Below are positions 28,601-37,187 of a DNA stretch of 64,000 nt, in pieces. A program made the position numbers and the translations under genes. The stretch is from Pedobacter sp. SL55. Lineage in GTDB: Bacteria > Bacteroidota > Bacteroidia > Sphingobacteriales > Sphingobacteriaceae. Below the pieces are notes generated by a model, which saw only the letters and a program-made list of their open reading frames with translations, had not been told where the DNA came from and did no database searches. Where the stretch lies: assembly GCF_026625705.1 (NCBI RefSeq), contig NZ_CP113059.1, positions 3,100,001-3,164,000 on the forward strand, given 5' to 3'. Numbering within the stretch: position 1 is the first letter of the stretch; each line of letters starts with the position of its first letter.

Positions 28601-28757
28601 CTTAGGTATAAGCGTCTCCAATCTATTCACGTTTGGCTCGTACACAGGATATGATCCAGAAGTAAGTTCATCAACAAACTCGCTTGCTGGTGGTGTAGAC
28701 AGAGGTGCTTTCCCTAGAACAAGATCTTACAATTTTTCTCTAAACATTAATTTGTAG
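25656..28757 (+). CDS. SusC/RagA-family TonB-linked outer-membrane transporter
   Basis: The 1033-residue protein has a signal peptide ([14 protein letters not shown]), a carboxypeptidase-like domain ([37 protein letters not shown]), the SusC marker [25 protein letters not shown], a plug with YIVDGVPI and [31 protein letters not shown], and a long barrel. It lacks an STN domain, in keeping with control by the LacI protein rather than a FecR partner. It imports oligosaccharides with the SusD partner encoded 4 bases downstream; the locus enzymes suggest HexNAc-containing oligosaccharides. Confidence 0.95.
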   Translation: [1033 protein letters not shown]

Positions 28758-28761
28758 TGCT

Positions 28762-30186
28762 ATGAAAAATCAAAAATCCATAATTAAATATATGCTACTG
28801 CTGTTTTGTGGGCTCACAGCATGTAAAAAAGCGTTAGAGCTTAACCCGATTACCGAATACGCCGATGCAAACTTTTGGAAAGAAACCTCGCAGGCAACTG
28901 CAGCATTAAATGGTGCGTATACGCTTTTGCAAGCAGCAATGGGTCCAGAAGGTGTTTTTTACGGAGAAGCTAGAGCAGATAATGTTGCACAAAATCTAAC
29001 TTCATTAAATACAGAGTCGCTTAACTTGTTAACCAATAATGTAAATCCAAGTTTAAGGATTACCAGTTGGAGCCAATTGTATGCGGTGGTTAATCAAGCT
29101 AATTTGATTATTAAAAATGTAAGAATAATGAGCCAAAATGGTTTGTATGCTAACAAAACTACTGAATTTAACCAAACTTTGGGTCAAGCTTATGCACTAA
29201 GAGCGCTTTGCTATTTCAATATGACTAGGATTTGGGGCGCACTACCTTTGGTTACTCAACCTTTAAAAGATGCTACTGAGAATTATTTAGTGGAAAGGGC
29301 CGATACCGAAAAAGTTTATACGCAAATTGAATTAGATTTAGATAGTGCGACCTTGCTCTTGCCTACCAGTTATTCGCCATCGCAAACCACCAAAGCTTTA
29401 CTAACTGCAGGTGCAGTAAACGCTATATACACAGATTTATATATGTGGCGTCATCAGTACGATAAAGCTTTAACGGCTTCCCAAAAAATTCTTACTAACA
29501 CAGCTAATTACTCGCTAACTTCTTTGACAGATGCTACGGCTTTAGAAAATACTTCTTACGCCAGACAGTTTACACATGGTTTTTCTACAGAAAGTATTTT
29601 CGAGATCGACTTCAATTTTGCAGAACGTGGAGCTAGGTCTTTCTATATCCAAGTTTATGGCGATATAGGTTTCCAGCCCGCATTTATGGTAAGCGAAGCA
29701 TTAATGACTAAGTTCCAGCCAAACGACAAAAGGGCTACTATCAGTTATAATGAAAGGAGGGATATCATTAAGTTTTTTGACAAAACAAATTTTGTGAGAA
29801 GTACCATGGATGATAAGAACATCATCTTATATAGGCTTTCTGATATTTTATTATTGCGTGCCGAGGCGTTAAATCAGTTAGACAGACCTGCGGATGCTAT
29901 TGCTATTGTAAACCAAATGAAGGTGAGGGCGGGAGAGACAGCTTTACAACCTTCGGATTATAATTCATTGAGCAAGAGCCAAATTGAAGACATCATTTTA
30001 AACGAACGCTCAAAAGAGCTTTGTTTTGAAGGTAAACGCTGGTTCGATTTGGTAAGAACCAAAAAGGCAATTAGCGTAATGCAACCTATCAATGGTTTAA
30101 ACAATGAAGGCAATTACGTTTGGCCAATTTTCTTAAACGAAATAAGGTTAAATCCGCTATTGAAACAAAATTCATACTATCAATAA
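28762..30186 (+). CDS. SusD/RagB-family glycan-binding lipoprotein
   Basis: The 474-residue lipoprotein (signal ending LLFCGLTAC) has the SusD fold markers: ANFWKETSQATAALNGAYTLL near the N-terminus, TPR-like helices with LGQAYALRALCYFNMTRIWGALPLV, and the C-terminal IEDIILNERSKELCFEGKRWFDLVRTKKA motif. It caps the SusC channel at the cell surface and delivers glycan fragments. The binding-site residues do not reveal the sugar. Confidence 0.95.
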   Translation: MKNQKSIIKYMLLLFCGLTACKKALELNPITEYADANFWKETSQATAALNGAYTLLQAAMGPEGVFYGEARADNVAQNLTSLNTESLNLLTNNVNPSLRITSWSQLYAVVNQANLIIKNVRIMSQNGLYANKTTEFNQTLGQAYALRALCYFNMTRIWGALPLVTQPLKDATENYLVERADTEKVYTQIELDLDSATLLLPTSYSPSQTTKALLTAGAVNAIYTDLYMWRHQYDKALTASQKILTNTANYSLTSLTDATALENTSYARQFTHGFSTESIFEIDFNFAERGARSFYIQVYGDIGFQPAFMVSEALMTKFQPNDKRATISYNERRDIIKFFDKTNFVRSTMDDKNIILYRLSDILLLRAEALNQLDRPADAIAIVNQMKVRAGETALQPSDYNSLSKSQIEDIILNERSKELCFEGKRWFDLVRTKKAISVMQPINGLNNEGNYVWPIFLNEIRLNPLLKQNSYYQ

Positions 30187-30201
30187 TTAAATAAGCTTGT
30201 T

Positions 30202-31695
30202 ATGAATAAAAAATTAATCATTATTAAATCTTTAGCTATTGCACTGATGTGTACCAGCTTAAGTTGTGGCAAGTTAGATTTGTTAAAAAACGAACAGCCA
30301 GAAGCAATAGATGCGGGTGCTAACTTGAGAGGAATGACCATTGCTGATTTTATAAAAATGGATCACAGTACCGATCTTACCAACCTAAATCTGTATGGAG
30401 AAGTGATTAAAAAAGCTGGTTTAGAAGACTTTTTAAACCAACCAGAAGACTACACGGTATTGCTTCTAACTAATCAGGCGGTAACTAATATGGTGGGCAG
30501 TTTAGGTTATACCAACCTTAATGATGTGCCGGCTATTGTACTGCGAAACATTGTTTCTGACCAGATTTTTAAGGGACGTTTACGTTCGTTTGATTTGGCA
30601 ATAGGAGAAACTAAGAAGTTTGAAACCATTAACGGTAGTTTTATTTACTATACAAGAAGCAATACAAGTTCAGACGAATATGTCTTAACTGCAAATAATT
30701 CTACAGATCTCACATCGCCTTCGGCTAGAATTAGAAGTCAAAATTTAGAATTTAAAAATGGCGTTGCTCACGTAACCGATCAGTTTACCTTTTATAAGTT
30801 AAAAGATGCAGTGCCTGATGCACCATCTGGTTCGGTTGGTGCGCAAACCGATGTGATTAACGTGGCAAAGGATGTGTATATCCAAAATGGTACAGCTAAT
30901 AGGAACAAAAACTTTAATAATGCCACAGCTATCGAAATGAAGAACTCTAATGGTAAGGATGTTTCGGTAGATAGAATGGGTTTATTCCAATTTCCTTTAA
31001 CTACACCAAGTTTTGGGAACAAAATAGGTTTGGCAAAGATCAATTTTTATGTGTTTTTCACTGGTTTACCTTCTTCATTAACGGCTTATGCTGGTGCTGA
31101 TACGGATTTTGATGAGACAACCGTGACTTGGACTACTGCACCAACTTACGATCGTGTAAGCTTAGCTAATATTTCTTTGGCAGCTGGTCAAACAGGGTGG
31201 ATAACCATGGATGTAACCTCGTTGGTAAATCAACTTTATGGAAGTAATAAGACTTTCTTAAATATTTTGATGAACCACAACAATGATAATTTTGTAAGGA
31301 TATATCCACGAGAATTTTCTGCTGGTAGTTTTAAAGCATATTTAAGTATTTCGAGCCCACCGGCAACCATTTTAACATTTGGAAATGCGACACCACTTAA
31401 TGTAATTGCGAAAGATGGTTTTGCCAAACTTACTACTACACAGTTAAAAATGAACGGTGCCGATGATAAGAACATCAGCTACATCGTAAATAAGTTGCCT
31501 ACCAATGGTTATTTCGTGAAGTACGGTATTCCATTGCCAGTTAATGGAAGTTTTTCGCAGGCAGATTTAACGGCTGGTGCTATCAAGTATTTGTACTCGG
31601 GAACTGGCAATGCTGATGAAATCATCCTAGAAGCCAAAGATAATAATGGAGGTTTCTATAACACGCCTATTAAAATCACTGTAAACATCCAATAA
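30202..31695 (+). CDS. surface lipoprotein with fasciclin-like and CBM96/DNRLRE-like domains
   Basis: The 497-residue lipoprotein (lipobox CTSLSC) appears to hold three parts. A fasciclin-like segment spans about residues 40-200 (MTIADFIKMDHSTDLTNLNLYGEVIKKAGLEDFLNQPEDYTVLLLTNQAV). A beta-sandwich of DNRLRE/CBM96 type spans about 215-385 (DVYIQNGTANRNKNFNNATAIEMKNS, FDETTVTWTTAP, GWITMDVTSLV). A cadherin/CSPG-like module ends the protein (YIVNKLPTNGYFVKYG...GAIKYLYSGTG). It occupies the place after SusD where surface glycan-binding proteins of such loci are found, so a role in capturing the glycan at the cell surface is likely. Confidence 0.7.
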   Translation: MNKKLIIIKSLAIALMCTSLSCGKLDLLKNEQPEAIDAGANLRGMTIADFIKMDHSTDLTNLNLYGEVIKKAGLEDFLNQPEDYTVLLLTNQAVTNMVGSLGYTNLNDVPAIVLRNIVSDQIFKGRLRSFDLAIGETKKFETINGSFIYYTRSNTSSDEYVLTANNSTDLTSPSARIRSQNLEFKNGVAHVTDQFTFYKLKDAVPDAPSGSVGAQTDVINVAKDVYIQNGTANRNKNFNNATAIEMKNSNGKDVSVDRMGLFQFPLTTPSFGNKIGLAKINFYVFFTGLPSSLTAYAGADTDFDETTVTWTTAPTYDRVSLANISLAAGQTGWITMDVTSLVNQLYGSNKTFLNILMNHNNDNFVRIYPREFSAGSFKAYLSISSPPATILTFGNATPLNVIAKDGFAKLTTTQLKMNGADDKNISYIVNKLPTNGYFVKYGIPLPVNGSFSQADLTAGAIKYLYSGTGNADEIILEAKDNNGGFYNTPIKITVNIQ

Positions 31696-31698
31696 CAA

Positions 31699-33251
31699 AT
31701 GAAGATTAAAACTTTTACGCTCTTAATGCTTTGCATTCAGTTTTCTGTAATGGCCTGCAAAAAAGCACCTACTTCCGAAATAAAGGAAAACAGAAGAGGA
31801 AGTTTACTTTTTATGTCGATGCCAAAAATGGCGATGATAGTAATAATGGCAAGACCCCTGCTAAAGCATGGAAATCGCTTCAGAAAGTAAATGGTTACCA
31901 GTTTATGGCTGGCGATTCGCTACTTTTCAAAGCAGGCGATAGCTGGAAAGGTCAGTTGTTGCCTAAAGGCTCGGGCGATGCGAAGAATTCGATAGTAGTT
32001 TCAATTTATAGCGGTACTAAAAAAGCCTTGTTAGAAGGGGAGGGAAAAGTATCGGAAGTATTGAAGCTAGAGGATGTAGATTATTGGGAAGTTAACCACT
32101 TAGAAATTACCAATAAGGCTACTACTATCGGAAACCGACTAGGTGTATTGGTAAAAGATAATGGTGCTTCGAGAAAGCATATCCACCTTAAAAACCTTTA
32201 CATCCACGACATAATGGGCGATTATTCCTTTGAGATGAAGGGGAAAAATACCGGTGGTATTGGCATTATTGGTACCGCCGAAAGTAAATTCGATGATATT
32301 TTAATCGAAGACTGTGAGATTGCCAACGTAGTACGCTTAGGAATTTTTACCAATTTAACCGACGGTAAAAAGGCAGTAAAAGGCAATAGACCTATTACTA
32401 ATTTGGTTATTAGAAGAAACAAAATACACCATTGTGCAGGTGATGGTGTAATTGTAAGGTATAGCTACGGCGCACTGGTAGAGCACAACGAAGTTTGGGA
32501 AACGCATAATGCGGATGAGGAGTTAGTGAAGTACGGAGTGGCATTATGGTGCCGTAGTACGGATGAAACCATTTTTCAGTACAATGAGGTTTACAATACC
32601 AGAGGTGGTAAAGATGGGCAAGCTTTTGACGCCGATGAAGATGCGTATCGCACTGTAATTCAGTATAATTATTCGCACGACAATGAAGGCGGTTTTGTGT
32701 TGATTACCAGTACATCCGAAGATGCAATTATTAGGCATAATATAAGTGTAAATGACGGTATTAAAGGCTTACATATATTCGATTTTCCAGTTTGGGCAAA
32801 TCATGTGAGAGGCACAGCAATTGCTCATAACAATACAGTGGTGTTAAATAAAGCACATGAAGCTGTAGTCATTGCTGATGAAGCCTTGATAACTTCAAAG
32901 TTTTACAACAACATTTTCTATCACGAAGGGCAGGGAGAGTTAGTGGTAAAATCAGCGGGACAAACCGCAGTGTTTAAAGGGAATGTGTACTTCGGTTACG
33001 AAAAATTCTACGTAAAAGATGATAAGGGGATTTTTGCAGACCCTCAGTTGGTAAACCCACTAAACTATAGTAAAGGTTTCGCTACCGCCACTGGTTTTAA
33101 GCTTAAATCAACTAGTCCAATTTTAAATAAGGCGATAGCTAAAAGCGAAATGGAAGGCAATTACTGGTTACCAGATATAGGAGCCAAAGATTTTTTTGGA
33201 ACCACCTTAAACCTCGCCAAATTTACACCAGGCGCCTATCAAGCAAAATAA
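31699..33251 (+). pseudogene. right-handed parallel beta-helix protein (possible lyase or hydrolase), frameshifted
   Basis: The signal peptide and lipobox (MKIKTFTLLMLCIQFSVMAC) are in one frame and the mature domain (KFTFYVDAKNGDDSNNGKTPAKAWKSL...) in the next. They join after ENRRG at about 31798-31802, where one A appears to be missing. Repaired, the protein is about 517 residues of repeating beta-helix rungs (LKNLYIHDIMGDYSF, ILIEDCEIANVVRLG, LVIRRNKIHHCAGDG, VEHNEVWETHNADE), a fold used by polysaccharide lyases and some glycoside hydrolases. It is the only candidate for a chain-cutting enzyme in the locus. The catalytic class cannot be assigned by eye. Confidence 0.75.
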
Positions 33252-33275
33252 ACTGACAACTAAAACAAATTATTC

Positions 33276-34193
33276 ATGAAAAAAAGATTACATATCATAG
33301 CAGCACTAACCATGCTTTTTGGAATAGCACAGGCGCAAAACAAAGCTTGGAGTGATGCCGGAACTTTTGAAACAAAGGGAACTGTTTGGAACTATAATTT
33401 AGGAAAGGGTACAGGTAACGCTGGCGATAAATTCGTTGGTGGCGAAGCAATTAAAACTTCGGTATCTTCTACATCAACGCCAGGTTTTTTATCATATCCT
33501 TCTTCTGGCTTTGCTGCAGTTACTACAGGTGCTAATGGTGGTGGCGGCTTTAAAGTAGAAGGAAAAGATGCAACATCCAAGTTAGTTTTAGAAGCATCAA
33601 ATAGCAGTAGTGCAAATAAGTTTGCAGTTTATGACATTTCAAAAGCAAGCGCAGTAACCAGTTTATTTTTTAATGTTTCCTTTAAAAGTGAAAATGAGCC
33701 AACTAATGGTGCTGTAGTTTTTGGTTTAGGCAATGCCAGAGGAAACAACATCTTTAAAAATACAACGGCTTTAACAGGCGCAGATGCTGCAGGTGTTTTC
33801 GCAGGCTTACGTTGGGAGTTTAGCACCAATAAATCAGTTTTCTTTTCTTATCGTTCCTTAAATAATGGTTCGTATGGTTATAAATTAATTAATGGTAACA
33901 GTTTTACTAAAACAGCCGAACACCAAGTAGAGCTGTATTTTAATAATGCTACAGTTGCTCAGAAATACACTAAAGCAGGTAAAGCTTATGACTTAGCTCC
34001 GGCTACTTTTAACATTTGGGTAGATGGGAAATTGATTGCTACAGAAAGTGGATCTGCTTTTTCGGCAAGTGGCGAACTGGCGCCAGAAGCCCCATTAAAT
34101 AGCTTCTTGTTTCAAGGTTATCACAGTAAAGGGTCAGTACCTAATGCGCTAACCTTGAGTTTAAGCAACATTCAGTTAAACGCAACTAAATAA
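33276..34193 (+). CDS. secreted protein of unknown family, paralogue of the next gene
   Basis: The 305-residue protein has a signal peptide (IIAALTMLFGIAQAQ) and a Ser/Gly/Thr-rich beta-type body with no known enzyme motif. It shares an ordered set of blocks with the next gene: PGFLSYPSSGFAAVTTGANGGGGF versus LPSPASGFARVYTGNSNNGGF; AVTSLFFNVSFKSENEPTNGAVVFGLGN versus AIVSYFFTISFNNTDASTGAITFAIGN; GVFAGLRWEFS versus GVFTYLRWDMS; and FNIWVDGKLIA versus FHIWVNNARIG. It lacks the C-terminal sorting domain of its neighbour. A jelly-roll-like glycan-binding role is plausible but unproven. Confidence 0.75.
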   Translation: MKKRLHIIAALTMLFGIAQAQNKAWSDAGTFETKGTVWNYNLGKGTGNAGDKFVGGEAIKTSVSSTSTPGFLSYPSSGFAAVTTGANGGGGFKVEGKDATSKLVLEASNSSSANKFAVYDISKASAVTSLFFNVSFKSENEPTNGAVVFGLGNARGNNIFKNTTALTGADAAGVFAGLRWEFSTNKSVFFSYRSLNNGSYGYKLINGNSFTKTAEHQVELYFNNATVAQKYTKAGKAYDLAPATFNIWVDGKLIATESGSAFSASGELAPEAPLNSFLFQGYHSKGSVPNALTLSLSNIQLNATK

Positions 34194-34203
34194 AGACTAA
34201 GCG

Positions 34204-35632
34204 ATGAAAAAGATATCTTTACTTATTGTTTTATTATTGTCTATTCAGTTTTATAAAGCTGATGCGCAAGGAGCTTGGACAAACGAAAACGCTACCGCTT
34301 TTACCTGTAATTTCGGTGCTGTGGCAGGAACTTACAATGCCACAACTACCGCTAAATCTTCAGTTTCTACTAGCATTGTAGCTAATTTTTTGCCATCGCC
34401 GGCATCTGGCTTTGCCAGAGTTTATACAGGCAATAGTAATAATGGTGGCTTTGCACTAACGGGGTTGTCAAGTCTTACACTTACAGCTAGTAATGGGACA
34501 GCTGTTACTGCTACTAATAAAATGTCGGTTTATAACCTAAGCAATGCAGAAGCAATAGTAAGTTATTTCTTTACCATTTCCTTTAATAACACAGATGCAT
34601 CCACTGGGGCAATCACATTTGCGATAGGAAATAGTGCCAACTCAACAGAAAACAATAATATATTTAATGATGGTAATAATTTGCAAGGGGCTGCCGCAAC
34701 AGGCGTATTCACTTATTTGAGATGGGATATGTCGCCAACCACTATTGCTTTTTCATATCGAAAAGGGAGTGACTATTCTGCACAGACCATTAATTCAGCA
34801 ACATTTACCAAAACTGGTGGTCCTTACAACGTAGAAATTTATGCCAACAATCATGCTTCGGCTACTGGAGAATACACGCATAATTCAACACAGTACACCG
34901 TTGCTAGTGGAAAATTTCATATCTGGGTAAACAATGCTAGAATAGGGGCAGATTTCGATGCTACTACAGAAGTTGCAAGAGGTTTAGCTTTAAACAGTTT
35001 GTTGTTACAAGGAATTAGAAGTATTTCGGGTACGCTTGCACCGATCAACATCAGTGATTTGAGCGTGAAGCACACCGTTGGTGGAACATTACCAGTAACT
35101 TTTGTAGATTTTTCGGCAACTAAAAATACTAATAGTGCGCTGCTAAAATGGCGAACATCATCAGAAATAGACAACGACTATTTTCAGTTATTAAGGAAAA
35201 CCGAAACTTCTAAAGTTTTCGAGCCGATTGCTAAAATCGCTGCAAAATCAAATATCAACTCGATAAACAACTATGCTTACACAGATTTTAATCCAGCGGT
35301 AGGAAATAACTATTATCAAATTAAACAGGTAGATAAGGACGGAAAGACTTCGACTTTTGATAAAACAGTTGCGCTTAATTTCGAATTGGGAGCTAAAATT
35401 AACTTCTCAAAAACGGGAGAAGTTCTTCGTATTGTTGCTAATTCAGAATGCTGAGGGAAACGGAAATGTAATGATTACAGACCTTTCGGGAAATAAAGTT
35501 TTAACACGAAAAATTCGTTACAATAAACAACTTAACCAATACCAATACAATTTAGCAATGCTACCAGCAGGAGCCTACGTAACTCGTATAATAATGGACA
35601 ATAAAAGTAGAAGTTTTAAATTTATAAAATAG
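34204..35632 (+). pseudogene. secreted paralogue with T9SS type A sorting domain, frameshifted near the C-terminus
   Basis: Residues 1 to ~290 repeat the unknown domain of the preceding gene. They are followed by LPVTFVDFSATKNTNSALLKWRTSSEIDNDYFQLLRK...NYYQIKQVDKDGKTSTF, a fibronectin-like linker typical before type IX secretion signals. The frame then stops at 35454 (VLRIVANSEC). The next frame carries on with IQNAEGNGNVMITDLSGNKVLTRKI...LPAGAYVTRIIMDNKSRSFKFIK, the type A sorting domain, to 35632. The switch lies between about 35436 and 35447 and fits one extra base, or a 4-base insertion. If real, the protein would lose its surface-sorting signal. Confidence 0.75.
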
Positions 35633-35638
35633 GATCAA

Positions 35639-37186
35639 GTGAAAAAGGGACATATTCTTAGTATAATTTTCGTACTCATTGTAAATTTAGCTTTTGCTCA
35701 ATCTAATGCGATAAATAGTGATTTTACCGTTAAGGGTTTTCATTTAGACCTTCGCATACAAGTAATGAAGATGCCTGCTTTAAAAGCTTTTGCTAAGAAG
35801 CTGAGTGAAAATGGTGTCAACACTTTAGTGATGGAATGGGAAGCAACTTACCCATTTAAAAATCACGTAATGATTGCTAATAGGTTAGCTTATACTAGAG
35901 AAGAAGTCGTTGATTTCATCAATTACTGTAAAAGTATTAATATCGATGTGATCCCATTGCAGCAGAGTTTTGGTCACGTAGAATACATCTTGCGTAACTA
36001 CAGATACAAAGACCAAAGGGAGGATCAGAAAGATTATTCACAGGTAGACCCATTAAAAGAAGATTTGAATAGAGCGTTGTTTAAAGATCTTTATACCGAT
36101 TTAATTGCTACGCATAGTTCAAAATACATCCACATTGGCGGAGATGAGACTTATTTGCTTGGCCATTCAGAAAAATCTAAAAAGAAAGCACAAGAACTAG
36201 GAAAAGGCCGGCTTTATGGCGATTACATCAAACTGCTTTGCGATTTAGTGGTAAGCTTAGGAAAAACTCCTGTGCTTTGGGCAGATATCGCTATCAAATA
36301 CCCAGATGCATTAAAGTTGTTGCCAAAACAAACTATTTTCATCGATTGGAATTATGGCTGGGACATCAATATGTTTGGAGATCATAGCAAATTACTAGAA
36401 AGTGGTTTCGAAATATGGGGATCCCCATCTATCAGGAGTCATCCAGATAATTACTTCCTTACCCAATGGGAAAAGCACTTCAAAAATATCAAAGATTTTA
36501 TTCCAACTGCAAGAAAATTCGGCTACAAAGGAATGGTAATGACTTCATGGTCAACATCGGGACTTTATTCGCCAGTTTTTGAAACCACTAGAGATATTGT
36601 AGATTTATACGCTATCAGACGTGTGTATCCGATTACGGGTTTTAATATGCTGATCGACGCTTATTTCGAAGCTTTGAAAACCGACCAACCGTTAAATATC
36701 GATCAATTTGCTAGAAACTATAGTGTTAAAAACTACGGATTTAATGAAGCAGAAAGCAAAACTTTTTGGAGTGCTTTGACTAATGCTCCTTACGAAATTA
36801 CTCAAGGTGCAGTAAGTAATAAAAATGTAACTGTAAACCAGCTGTTGGATAGTGCAAAACTAGCTTCAAAACAGTTGTATGAATTAAAGCCATTGAAAGG
36901 CAAAGAAGAGTTTGAGCACTATCGCTTAATGGCAGATATCAGAGTTCAATATCTTACTTATGCTGCCTTAGAAATAGAATTGAACAGTCCGAATTTCAAT
37001 CCTGAAAGAATACCAGCAATTATCAACGAATTGAAAAAGTTAGACACTCAAAAACTCGACAAGCGATTTATAGAGCTAAATAAATATGCTTTATATGACG
37101 CCGAGCTTGATCAGGAAAATGAACTGAGAAATTCAAAAATTAAGCTCCTAATTCAACGATTATCTAGAAGTAAAACCAATAAATAA
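35639..37186 (+). CDS. GH20 hexosaminidase, HexD-like subgroup
   Basis: The 515-residue protein has a signal peptide (HILSIIFVLIVNLAFAQ), then a short GH20 TIM barrel without the GH20b domain: FHLDLRIQVMKMPALKAFAKKLSENGVNTLVMEWEATYP, IPLQQSFGHVEYILR, and the catalytic Asp-Glu pair in YIHIGGDETYLLG (about D169/E170). The GGDE-YLLG wording and compact size resemble hexosaminidase D rather than classical chitobiases. It would release terminal beta-linked GalNAc or GlcNAc by substrate-assisted catalysis. The start is GTG at 35639, seven bases after the preceding gene. Confidence 0.85.
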   Translation: MKKGHILSIIFVLIVNLAFAQSNAINSDFTVKGFHLDLRIQVMKMPALKAFAKKLSENGVNTLVMEWEATYPFKNHVMIANRLAYTREEVVDFINYCKSINIDVIPLQQSFGHVEYILRNYRYKDQREDQKDYSQVDPLKEDLNRALFKDLYTDLIATHSSKYIHIGGDETYLLGHSEKSKKKAQELGKGRLYGDYIKLLCDLVVSLGKTPVLWADIAIKYPDALKLLPKQTIFIDWNYGWDINMFGDHSKLLESGFEIWGSPSIRSHPDNYFLTQWEKHFKNIKDFIPTARKFGYKGMVMTSWSTSGLYSPVFETTRDIVDLYAIRRVYPITGFNMLIDAYFEALKTDQPLNIDQFARNYSVKNYGFNEAESKTFWSALTNAPYEITQGAVSNKNVTVNQLLDSAKLASKQLYELKPLKGKEEFEHYRLMADIRVQYLTYAALEIELNSPNFNPERIPAIINELKKLDTQKLDKRFIELNKYALYDAELDQENELRNSKIKLLIQRLSRSKTNK

Positions 37187-37187
37187 G

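Noticed and set aside
31699..31890. Separate 63-residue protein
   Set aside because: Only its first ~34 residues are meaningful (a lipoprotein signal); the rest is the beta-helix gene read out of frame.
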